Program-made: the position numbers and the translations under genes | DNA from: Bacillota bacterium | GTDB taxonomy: Bacteria; Bacillota; Sulfobacillia; Sulfobacillales; Sulfobacillaceae | Assembly (NCBI GenBank): GCA_021820675.1 | Contig: JAKADI010000008.1 | Coordinates: forward strand, 1 to 12,720 | Direction of reading: 5' to 3' | DNA length: 12,720 nt | Shown here: positions 6,824-12,720 of the stretch, one piece after another | How the letters are laid out: the number at the start of each line of letters is the position of its first letter | Position numbering within the stretch: the stretch's first letter is position 1 | The notes under the pieces: model-generated | Told to the model about the DNA's origin: nothing | Database searches by the model: none | The model's input: only the letters and a program-made list of their open reading frames with translations

Positions 6824-8159
6824 GCGAGTTTCGCACATAAAGGTGGCCGATACCGTGGTGCCGTGCGGAAGAGTGTCCGCTCTGCGGGGCCAAATCCTGG
6901 TGGCGTCAGGCGTGCGCATGGCTGTCGGCGAGTCCGGTTATGTTCGCCTCTCGCCTCAGCGTACGGTTGACGTGGAGTGCGTCGGATTTTTAGAAGGTCA
7001 AGGGGTTCTTTTGACCCCATATCACGATATCACCGGGATTAAACCCGGCCTGCCGGTGGTCGCGAACAGGCGTCCTTTGGGCATCGTCACGGGTTTTGGG
7101 GTGCTGGGCCGTTTGTTAGACGGAATCGGCCGGCCTTTGGACAATGGACCGGTCGTAACCGGCCCCAAACGGTTTTTCGACTTAACACCCGTACCGCCTC
7201 TTAGCCGGAAAAAAGTCCAAGACATCCTGTGGACAGGCGTGAAGGTCATCGATGCGTTTTTGACATTGGGGCAAGGTCAACGAGTCGGGATTTTCGCGGG
7301 GGCGGGATTCGGCAAAACAACATTATTGGAGGATATTATCCAAGGCGCTGAGGCCGATATCGTGGTGGTCGGGTTAATAGGGGAACGCGGAAGGGAAGTG
7401 GCCGAATTTTACCGCCGTCTTGACCCCGCAACCAAAAAACGCACCGTCATTTTCGCTGCGACATCCGACATGCCGGCTATCATGCGGCTGAAGGCGGCTT
7501 GGTCGGCCACGATAATGGCCGAGACGTTCCGTGACCAAGGGAAGCATGTGTTAATGGTGATGGATTCCCTGAGCCGTGTGGCTCTCGCCCAGCGTGAAAT
7601 CGGGATGGAAACCGGAGAACTGCCCTCGGCCAGGGGCTATACCCCCTCCGTGCTGCACTTGTTGCCGCGGCTGCTTGAGCGTGCGGGCGCTCAGGAAAAT
7701 GGTTCGGTGACCGGGATCTATACGGTGTTGGTCGAGGGAGACGATGCTTATGATGATCCGCTGGCTGATGTCGTGCGGGGGTTATTGGACGGGCATATCA
7801 TCTTATCGCGTCAACTGGCGCAGCAAGGACACTTCCCTGCCGTTGATGTGGTGAGCAGTTTGTCCAGACTCATGCCCGATTTGGTGCTTGAGGACCAATG
7901 GGTGATGGCCCGCACCCTGGGGGGCATGGTGGAGCGCGTCGCGAGGGCACGTGATTTGCTTGAGATAGGGGCTTATACGGTAGGTCGCGACCGCGATTTG
8001 GACAGAGCCCTGGCCACTTATCCCGCGATTCAGGCATTTTGTGACCAAAAACGGGGCACAACCGCCGACCCCGAAGATACCTGGCGCGAGCTTGCCCTGC
8101 TTTTCGCAGAGGTCGAAAGATGGGACCGGGCTCAGGAAGAGGTGCGCGGTGAAAGGTGA
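6810..8159 (+). CDS. fliI: Flagellum-specific export ATPase FliI
   Basis: FliI is the hexameric ATPase that delivers export substrates to the flagellar type III gate. ATG 6810 follows GGATGAGG with about six bases of spacing and yields 449 residues, normal size; the upstream ATG at 6798 adds four residues and lacks an SD. The N-terminal beta-barrel covers about 1-95. The ATPase core shows Walker A GAGFGKTT (164-171, K169), the catalytic GERGRE segment (E192), Walker B VLMVMDS (D252), and the ATPase alpha/beta signature PAVDVVSSLS (343-352). DDPLADVVRGLLDGHIILSR (315-334) and DLLEIGAYTVGRD (382-394) are typical of FliI/YscN rather than of F1 subunits. Walker A has Phe-Gly-Lys-Thr where Val-Gly-Lys-Ser is more usual. 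It overlaps fliH by 14 nt and fliJ by 11 nt. Confidence 0.97.
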   Translation: MEVSERVSHIKVADTVVPCGRVSALRGQILVASGVRMAVGESGYVRLSPQRTVDVECVGFLEGQGVLLTPYHDITGIKPGLPVVANRRPLGIVTGFGVLGRLLDGIGRPLDNGPVVTGPKRFFDLTPVPPLSRKKVQDILWTGVKVIDAFLTLGQGQRVGIFAGAGFGKTTLLEDIIQGAEADIVVVGLIGERGREVAEFYRRLDPATKKRTVIFAATSDMPAIMRLKAAWSATIMAETFRDQGKHVLMVMDSLSRVALAQREIGMETGELPSARGYTPSVLHLLPRLLERAGAQENGSVTGIYTVLVEGDDAYDDPLADVVRGLLDGHIILSRQLAQQGHFPAVDVVSSLSRLMPDLVLEDQWVMARTLGGMVERVARARDLLEIGAYTVGRDRDLDRALATYPAIQAFCDQKRGTTADPEDTWRELALLFAEVERWDRAQEEVRGER

Positions 8160-8673
8160 TCGGACCTTAGAGAGCTATATCCGTGATCTTAGCCAAAAGC
8201 AGCAGGCCAAATCTCGGGATGTGCAAGCTCTGAGCCAGCATCTTGCGAATTTGCAACAAGCCCGACAGGATCAATTAGGCACACTCCGGAGTTCTCAGGA
8301 TACTGTGCGCTCGGATGATGTGCTTCACGTCAATGATTTGACCTCGTATTATGAAAATTATTACTTCATCAACCGACAAATTTCTGCTCTCCAAAAAGAG
8401 GAATTAGACATATCGCGACGAATTGAGGAATGTCGGGCGGAAATAGTTTCCATGCGCCAATCTCACCAAAAGATTCACCGACTCGTGAGTCGGCGGAACG
8501 GGCGTCAGCAAGCAAGACAGCTGCGGTTGGATCGTGAGGAGTGGTTGGCGCTAGGAGTGGCCCGGACGTCAATGTTGGGGGAGGGCCCTTTGTCCGGTGT
8601 CCCTATTAGAATCTCGTCAGTCCGTGTATCTGGTCATAAGACCGGGAAAGATGGTGAGCACCCGGGTAATTAG
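8149..8673 (+). CDS. fliJ: Flagellar export protein FliJ (central stalk-like coiled coil)
   Basis: FliJ inserts into the FliI ring like the gamma subunit of F1 and links the ATPase to the export gate. GTG 8149 lies about six bases after CAGGAAGAGG and overlaps fliI by 11 nt. The product is 174 residues, longer than the roughly 145 typical. Residues about 5-135 are strongly helical and charged, with few glycines, fitting an antiparallel coiled coil (for example LSQHLANLQQARQDQ and ELDISRRIEECRAEIVSMRQ). The FliJ-like end RQLRLDREEWLALGVAR (about 123-139) is followed by about 35 residues that are not helical and are Gly/Ser/Arg-rich; the last 77 nt overlap the next gene. The identity rests on coiled-coil character, length and position after fliI rather than on invariant residues. 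The extra tail could be dispensable read-on. Confidence 0.85.
   Translation: MKGDRTLESYIRDLSQKQQAKSRDVQALSQHLANLQQARQDQLGTLRSSQDTVRSDDVLHVNDLTSYYENYYFINRQISALQKEELDISRRIEECRAEIVSMRQSHQKIHRLVSRRNGRQQARQLRLDREEWLALGVARTSMLGEGPLSGVPIRISSVRVSGHKTGKDGEHPGN
8478..8493 (+). repeat. Perfect inverted repeat within fliJ
   Basis: CCGACT and AGTCGG are exact reverse complements flanking CGTG; counting the loop's outer pair the 16-nt unit is fully palindromic except for its centre GT. It lies in codons for RLVSR near the end of the fliJ coiled coil, about 100 nt before the PilZ gene start. It could be an mRNA hairpin or chance. Confidence 0.5.
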
Positions 8674-9223
8674 GCGGGTGCGTCAAGAGGTGTATCTTGA
8701 TGCCCTGAAAGATCACGATTTAGAGTTGACGCCTCTACCCGGGACGACGATTGTGATGCGCTGGCCTTATGATGATTTGTTATATGAGCAACGTGGAATC
8801 ATTACGGAAATCATCGACCCGATTCCCATCATTGTGGTGACGTTGCAAGGCACTTCCCGCATCATCGAGCAGCGCGGGAGCTTGCGGGTCAAGGTGCAAG
8901 TGCCGTTGGAATATGGCCTGGTGCGATCCGATTCTGAATTGTTGATGACTACGACGTTTGATCTGTCGGCAACGGGATTGCGTTTCCCTAGCGCCGTGGA
9001 GTTGTGGCGTGGGCTGCATTTGAAAATGCGGCTGAGGATCGGAACCGAAGAAGTGCTGCTCCTGTCGCAAGTCACTCGGGTGGCTCCGAAGCCGCGGGAA
9101 ATTCGGGGGAAGAAAACCTGGGAGAGTGCTGTCCGCTTTATCCAAATTCGGCCGCAAGACCGCCATCTTATCGAGCGATTTGTGAGAAGCCAGCACCACC
9201 GTCAACAAGCGCGGCGGGAGTAA
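8597..9223 (+). CDS. YcgR-like PilZ protein, predicted c-di-GMP-responsive flagellar brake
   Basis: The protein has the two-domain layout of YcgR/YpfA: an N-terminal YcgR-type beta-barrel (about 8-90) and a C-terminal PilZ domain (about 92-200). Both c-di-GMP-binding motifs are intact: RxxxR as R93-GSL-R97 and D/NxSxxG as DLSATG (122-127). The end FIQIRPQDRHLIERFV matches the closing helix seen in PilZ proteins of this type. In enteric bacteria and Bacillus such proteins bind c-di-GMP and act on MotA or FliG to slow the motor; applying that here is inference, supported by location amid fli genes and by motA and fliG nearby. GTG 8597 is taken as start because it gives the full N-terminal barrel, with GGGGGAGGG at 8577-8585 upstream (spacing somewhat long, about 11-12). 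ATG 8651 is an alternative giving 190 residues. Length is 208 residues. Confidence 0.88.
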   Translation: MSLLESRQSVYLVIRPGKMVSTRVIRRVRQEVYLDALKDHDLELTPLPGTTIVMRWPYDDLLYEQRGIITEIIDPIPIIVVTLQGTSRIIEQRGSLRVKVQVPLEYGLVRSDSELLMTTTFDLSATGLRFPSAVELWRGLHLKMRLRIGTEEVLLLSQVTRVAPKPREIRGKKTWESAVRFIQIRPQDRHLIERFVRSQHHRQQARRE

Positions 9224-9243
9224 TTCAAAAAGGCATGCCCATC

Positions 9244-9250
9244 AAGGAGG
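9244..9250 (+). promoter_or_regulatory. Strong Shine-Dalgarno site of fliK
   Basis: AAGGAGG (extended AAGGAGGTGAT) is close to a perfect anti-SD match. GTG 9259 lies eight bases after it, while ATG 9253 is too near (2) and ATG 9265 rather far (14). It sits in the 35-nt gap after the PilZ gene and fixes the fliK start well inside the longer open frame. Confidence 0.8.
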
Positions 9251-9258
9251 TGATGATT

Positions 9259-10386
9259 GTGATCATGCCGTCTGTCGTTCACTTAAAAGTCCCTAAGGGG
9301 CCCGCTAGGAGCCCGCGTCCAGGCGTTGTGCCTACCCATTTCGCACGCCTGATTCACCAACATGCGCCGGATGTCAGGGCAGGGAAGCCGCTTCGCCGTC
9401 AGAACATAGCGGCGCGACTGGTGAAAAAGACGGGAAAACATCTGATGCTTAAGAAAGTTAAGGCACAAAATCATCGCCATCAGTCCAAGACAGCTCTAGT
9501 GAAACTCAAGAAGCCGATGGGGCTAACGAGGCAGCAAAAGACCATCCCGGGGATTTTTCCCGGGGCCGCCACACCGCTGCTGCCGGTCATTGGCGGTGGC
9601 GGGCCGCAGCCGGTGATCCCAAGGGGGGCGAACTCATCTCCGCCTGCCGCACAGCCCGCGGCGGATTCCCTGACTCCGCAGCATTTTCCGGGACAATCCC
9701 TGGCAGGGCATGTCCAGGAACGGAAACTGGTTTTTTACCGAAACTTGCCTCAAAACACCGGACGGGCGCCTGCGCGATCAACCCCTCGGCATAACGCCAG
9801 CTCAGGGCGAACCCTCGCGCCCGCGGTTAAGTCTCTTGACGTCCCGGCGGACCTGGCCACGGTTCTTGGGGTTGAAAACCCGGGGAAAAACGCACCGAAT
9901 ACCGCCCAGGCTCCCTTGCCATCGGTTCTTAGGCAGAGTGTACAAAGGGGGATCTTGCAGAAGTCGTCGGGGGGATGGGTTGTCAAACCGCTCCATTGGA
10001 AGGCTCCTAGCGGGATTAACGCCACGAAATGGTCGTTAACGCTGCCGAAGCGCGCGGGATCCGTGATAATGACCCTGATTCATATGCAAAAGAGTTGGAA
10101 AGTGGATATGGAGGTCAGTGCCCCGGGATTAGCCGGCGTGTTGGCGGAGAATTTGGGGCAAACTGCCACCATGACCGCGGCAGCCTTGCCTGTATCCCAA
10201 GTATCGGTGTTTGTGGGACTGGGCCAAAATCAAACAGGGCAGGGCGGCGGCCCAGGGGCCCAGGGATCTTCCTCGCCAGGGCAGTCGCCTTCCCCTCATA
10301 CGCCCCACAGACCCACTCGCGCGCCCAGTTCCCTGATACGCCCAGGCGGGTTCTCATCTCCTGCGCGGATTGATTATCAGGCGTAA
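9259..10386 (+). CDS. fliK: Probable flagellar hook-length control protein FliK (divergent)
   Basis: FliK is a secreted molecular ruler that ends hook growth and switches export to filament proteins via FlhB. The open frame extends upstream, but the near-perfect ribosome-binding site sets the start at GTG 9259, giving 375 residues. The N-terminal half is disordered-looking and unusually basic (residues about 40-95, many Lys/Arg, for example KKTGKHLMLKKVKAQNHRH), then Pro/Ala/Gly-rich up to about 230. Residues about 253-320 fit the Flg_hook core: a WSLTLPKRAGSVIMTLI stretch corresponding to the conserved L-x-P-x-x-L-G-x-V pattern, a second strand KVDMEVSAPG, a helix with LAGVLAENLG and a closing VSQVSVFVG. 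The tail (about 323-375) is Gly/Pro/Ser-rich. Conservation is low, as is common for FliK, so the call depends also on its place before flgD and flgE. Confidence 0.75.
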   Translation: MIMPSVVHLKVPKGPARSPRPGVVPTHFARLIHQHAPDVRAGKPLRRQNIAARLVKKTGKHLMLKKVKAQNHRHQSKTALVKLKKPMGLTRQQKTIPGIFPGAATPLLPVIGGGGPQPVIPRGANSSPPAAQPAADSLTPQHFPGQSLAGHVQERKLVFYRNLPQNTGRAPARSTPRHNASSGRTLAPAVKSLDVPADLATVLGVENPGKNAPNTAQAPLPSVLRQSVQRGILQKSSGGWVVKPLHWKAPSGINATKWSLTLPKRAGSVIMTLIHMQKSWKVDMEVSAPGLAGVLAENLGQTATMTAAALPVSQVSVFVGLGQNQTGQGGGPGAQGSSSPGQSPSPHTPHRPTRAPSSLIRPGGFSSPARIDYQA

Positions 10387-10405
10387 GTCACATTGACTGA
10401 GGAAA

Positions 10406-10414
10406 GAGAGGATG
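10406..10414 (+). promoter_or_regulatory. Candidate Shine-Dalgarno region of flgD
   Basis: AGAGAGGATGA resembles the AGGAGGTGA consensus and is the only good site in the 36-nt gap after fliK. It favours TTG 10423 (spacing about 11) over TTG 10393, which has no SD upstream. ATG 10435 would be too distant. Confidence 0.5.
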
Positions 10415-10422
10415 ATTCTCAT

Positions 10423-10845
10423 TTGAGTATATTCATGAATAGCCTAGTAGGCGGGAATCCGGTATCGCCCGCGACATCACCGGGATCATCTCCCGCTGCG
10501 GGAGGCAATTTAGGGGAGTCGGCCTTTTTGACATTATTGGCGGCCGAACTGCAATATCAAAATCCGTTGCAGCCGATGAATAATACGCAATTCGTGGCGC
10601 AGCTGGCCCAGTTTTCAAGTCTGGCTGCCGTGACCAGACAGTCGACAACCCTCGGCCAGATTCTCTCCACGTTGCAGCAACAAAACCCGGTGGTGCAGCT
10701 GTCCCAGCTTATCGGCAAAACGGTGAGCACGGCTCAGGGCAGTGGCGTGGTGACAGCCGTGGCGCAACAAGGTCATACCCAAACGGTTACGGTGAAAAAT
10801 CTGGGAACCGTTCCCCTCACGGCCATAACCGAGGTTAAAGGCTGA
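10423..10845 (+). CDS. flgD: Flagellar hook assembly scaffold (cap) protein FlgD
   Basis: FlgD caps the growing hook and places FlgE subunits; it is removed when the hook is done. With TTG 10423 as start the product has 140 residues, the short form seen in Bacillus. A Pro/Ser/Gly/Ala-rich leader (about 8-29) is the likely flexible export region. The signature helix lies at about 33-69: SAFLTLLAAELQYQNPLQP (33-51) followed by MNNTQFVAQLAQFSSLAAV, which is highly characteristic of the FlgD N-terminal domain. The rest (about 92-140) is a small beta domain (QLIGKTVSTAQGSG, then TVTVKNLGTVPLTAITEVKG); the larger Ig-like and Tudor-like parts of enteric FlgD are absent. Start choice is uncertain by ten residues upstream (TTG 10393) or four downstream (ATG 10435). 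The stop shares one base with the next start. Confidence 0.93.
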   Translation: MSIFMNSLVGGNPVSPATSPGSSPAAGGNLGESAFLTLLAAELQYQNPLQPMNNTQFVAQLAQFSSLAAVTRQSTTLGQILSTLQQQNPVVQLSQLIGKTVSTAQGSGVVTAVAQQGHTQTVTVKNLGTVPLTAITEVKG

Positions 10846-11363
10846 TGACGGCATCTTTAGGTCCAGTGGGGCCTGGGACAGGGCAGGACGCATTGCGGGC
10901 GGCCCCGGGCCCCACCCAGGAGACAGAGTCCCAGGGATTTGGCGCAATTTGGCATGACACCCTAATTTTCAGCCAACATGCGGCGGCCCGTATCAAGAGC
11001 CGGGGGATTCACCTAGATCAGAGGCAAAAAGCGCGGCTAAGTCAAGCTATTGATGCCGTGTCAAATAAGGGATCTCAGCAAGCCGCCATTATCATGGGGA
11101 CAGACATCTTTGTGGTGGCTCCTCAGTCCAAGACGGTGATTACGAGCCTTGCACCGGGAGCAGACGGGATGAAAGTTATTACGCAAGTGGATGCGGTGGT
11201 CTACGTAAGCCGGACCTCAGCTGAACAGACAGCGGCGGAGGAAGCTTCGAGTGCCCGACAGACTGCGGGGACTCCTGCCGCAGCCCACTGGAGTTTGTTG
11301 TCGTTGTCCGGCAGTGGGCCCAAGCCCACAAGCCCCGAGGAATCCCGCACTCCGGGGACTTAA
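10845..11363 (+). CDS. Conserved flagellar operon protein (TIGR02530-like) between flgD and flgE
   Basis: The 172-residue product starts at ATG 10845, overlapping the flgD stop by one base (TGATG), with GAGG and AAAGG shortly upstream. Residues about 40-122 match what I recall of the small 'flagellar operon protein' family found between flgD and flgE in many Gram-positive and related bacteria: LIFSQHAAARIKSRGIHL (40-57) resembles the family's FSxHAxxRLxxRxI start, followed by a helix, then AIIMGTDIFVVAPQSKTVIT (81-100) and a closing VDAVVYVS. Its biochemical role is not established. The N-terminal 38 residues are Gly/Pro-rich and may be an export-type flexible region. The last 50 residues (about 123-172) are Ala/Ser/Thr/Pro-rich and exceed what I recall as the family's usual length. 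The position strongly suggests a hook-assembly function. Confidence 0.82.
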   Translation: MTASLGPVGPGTGQDALRAAPGPTQETESQGFGAIWHDTLIFSQHAAARIKSRGIHLDQRQKARLSQAIDAVSNKGSQQAAIIMGTDIFVVAPQSKTVITSLAPGADGMKVITQVDAVVYVSRTSAEQTAAEEASSARQTAGTPAAAHWSLLSLSGSGPKPTSPEESRTPGT

Positions 11364-11395
11364 CACCGGGCCATTCAAGAAGGGGAGTGAATTTC

Positions 11396-12667
11396 GTGTC
11401 AGGCACATTATATACCGCTATTTCCGGACTCAATGCGGAACAAGCACTGTTGGGCGTGGTGTCGGGAAACATTGCCAATGTGAATACGACCGGGTATAAA
11501 AGCAGCAATCTGACCTTTGCCCAGGCACTGGAGCAAACGCTGGCCGGGGCCACCGCCCCGACCGCAACGACGGGGGGGACCAATCCGCAGCAGGTCTCGG
11601 CCGGTTCGGCCGTGGGGATTGGAGCCGTCGATGTCAATATGAGTCAAGGAAGCTTGCAGACAACCGGCATTAAAACGAATATGGCCATTTCCGGACACGG
11701 ATTTTTTGTGATTAAGACTCCTACTGGCTACAGCTATAGCCGTAGTGGGGATTTTACCCTGAATGCCCAGGGCCGGTTGGTGACGCCGCAAGGGTATTTT
11801 GTTATGGGATGGACCGCTCAAGGCGGCAAGTTAACGGGACAAAATGCCGGAAACTTGTCTCCCATCACGATTACGCCCAATATGACGCTGGCAGCCTCTG
11901 CCACGAGCCAGGTCACAGTCCAAGGCAATCTTAACGCTGCCCTAGCCCAAACCCCCGCTTCGGCGACGCCTGCTCAGCGGACAATTCCGGTGACAGTTTA
12001 TGATTCATTGGGGAATCCTGTGACATTGGATCTCAATTTTACCCCTACAAAATCCAATCCCAATAACGGAACAAGCTGGACCTTAAGCGTTACCGATCCG
12101 ACGTCAGGCTCCGCTGTTACGGCCAGTGGAGCATCTACCGTGAGTTTTACCAATACGGGAACGCTGAGCGGTCCGCAGACGGTGAAATTAGTCTTAACGT
12201 CGACTACCGGGGCTGCTTCCCCTCAGAGTGTTCAGCTCAATTTGGGTCAATTAACCAGTGCCGCGTCGTCGACGTCGTTAACGGCAACCGCTGACGGGTA
12301 TCCCCAAGGGACCCTGTCTAATTTCACCATAGGAAAAAACGGAGTCATTACGGGGTCGTTTAACAATGGCCAAATACAGCCGATTGCACAAGTGGCTTTA
12401 GCCAACTTCAATAACGCGGCGGGACTGTTAAATGTGGGAAACAATCTCTGGCAGCAATCCGCAAATTCGGGGACGCCCCTCATGGGACAACCCGCTTCGG
12501 GAACTTTGGGCAGCGTGGTGTCTGGTTCCCTGGAGGAATCCAATGTCTCTTTGGCTAATCAATTTGTGAATATGATTATGGCCCAACAAGGTTATCAAGC
12601 TAATGCCAAAGTGATTTCGGTCGCCCAAGCGTTAGGTACGACCTTGGTTAACACCGTGGCGCCGTAG
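11396..12667 (+). CDS. flgE: Flagellar hook protein FlgE
   Basis: FlgE builds the curved hook, the universal joint between rod and filament. GTG 11396 is selected because AAGAAGGGGAG ends about eight bases before it; the GTG at 11387 overlaps that site. The product is 423 residues. The N-terminal rod/hook motif is VSGNIANVNTTGYKSSNLTF (22-41). The D1 signature GHGFFVIKTPTGYSYSRSGDF lies at 100-120, then LNAQGRLVTPQGY. The FlgE-specific D2 segment PVTVYDSLGNPVTLDLNF (198-215) separates it from FlgF and FlgG. Variable Thr/Ser-rich surface domains fill about 220-300. The C-terminal motif is GSLEESNVSLANQFVNMI (377-394) followed by QQGYQANAKVISVAQALG. It lacks a cleavable signal peptide, as expected for type III export. 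It is the last complete gene in the window, 32 nt after the flagellar operon protein gene. Confidence 0.95.
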   Translation: MSGTLYTAISGLNAEQALLGVVSGNIANVNTTGYKSSNLTFAQALEQTLAGATAPTATTGGTNPQQVSAGSAVGIGAVDVNMSQGSLQTTGIKTNMAISGHGFFVIKTPTGYSYSRSGDFTLNAQGRLVTPQGYFVMGWTAQGGKLTGQNAGNLSPITITPNMTLAASATSQVTVQGNLNAALAQTPASATPAQRTIPVTVYDSLGNPVTLDLNFTPTKSNPNNGTSWTLSVTDPTSGSAVTASGASTVSFTNTGTLSGPQTVKLVLTSTTGAASPQSVQLNLGQLTSAASSTSLTATADGYPQGTLSNFTIGKNGVITGSFNNGQIQPIAQVALANFNNAAGLLNVGNNLWQQSANSGTPLMGQPASGTLGSVVSGSLEESNVSLANQFVNMIMAQQGYQANAKVISVAQALGTTLVNTVAP

Positions 12668-12720
12668 GTGGTGTTGCCGTCCGGTTATGGCGCATGTCCC
12701 GTTCGACATCTGTCGTTCGG
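12668..12720 (+). other. Unassigned 53 bases after flgE
   Basis: No terminator hairpin with T-run and no clear ribosome-binding site is visible. Short frames from TTG 12674 or ATG 12686 run to the window edge, but neither resembles the start of FlbD, a common neighbour of FlgE in this type of cluster. Too short to call. Confidence 0.4.

Noticed and set aside
9004..9258. Upstream extension of the fliK open frame into the PilZ gene
   Set aside because: It is an out-of-frame shadow of the PilZ C-terminal half; the strong SD at 9244-9250 places the start at 9259.
9546..9564. GC-rich hairpin (CCCGGGGA ... TTCCCGGG) in fliK as a terminator
   Set aside because: It lies mid-gene, the T bases are in the loop rather than after the stem, and the coding frame continues intact.
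11545..11560. CGGGGC/GCCCCG hairpin near the start of flgE
   Set aside because: Six-pair stem in a GC-rich coding stretch for Gly/Ala/Thr residues; no T-run or positional logic beyond chance.

Overview
This window is a stretch of a flagellar gene cluster read entirely on the + strand. The organism is probably a motile Gram-positive bacterium (Bacillota). Three things point that way: the order flgB-flgC-fliE-fliF-fliG-fliH-fliI-fliJ-(x)-fliK-flgD-(flagellar operon protein)-flgE; strong AAGGAGG-type Shine-Dalgarno (SD) sites; and a short 140-residue FlgD. Base composition is moderately GC-rich by eye, and more than half of the starts appear to be GTG or TTG. A deep-branching lineage such as Sulfobacillus-like Clostridia would fit, but that is an impression and was not tested.

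Layout. 1-173 holds the 3' end of an unrecognised gene. 174-260 is a short A- and G-rich leader. 261-836 encodes an unrecognised 191-residue protein. 864-2419 is the stator pair motA-motB. 2481-3561 encodes the proximal rod and rod adaptor (flgB, flgC, fliE). 3579-6138 encodes the MS ring and the rotor switch protein (fliF, fliG). 6122-8673 encodes the cytoplasmic export ATPase complex (fliH, fliI, fliJ). 8597-9223 is a YcgR-like PilZ protein with both c-di-GMP-binding motifs. 9259-10386 is a divergent fliK. 10423-10845 is flgD (hook cap). 10845-11363 is the conserved 'flagellar operon protein'. 11396-12667 is flgE (hook). The last 53 bases show no assignable gene.

Together these genes cover torque generation (MotA, MotB, FliG), the membrane base (FliF), the rod, the ATPase that feeds the export gate, hook assembly with its cap and ruler, and a second-messenger brake. 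Genes are tightly packed: nearly all junctions overlap or are under 40 nt apart. No convincing terminator or promoter is visible inside, so the genes are probably co-transcribed and translationally coupled.

I found no mobile element, CRISPR array, RNA gene or new defence-like system. The less ordinary points are the unknown protein before motA, the PilZ gene in the slot usually held by ylxF, a 77-nt fliJ/PilZ overlap, the placement of motAB at the head of the rod operon, the divergent basic FliK, and two perfect inverted repeats inside coding sequence.
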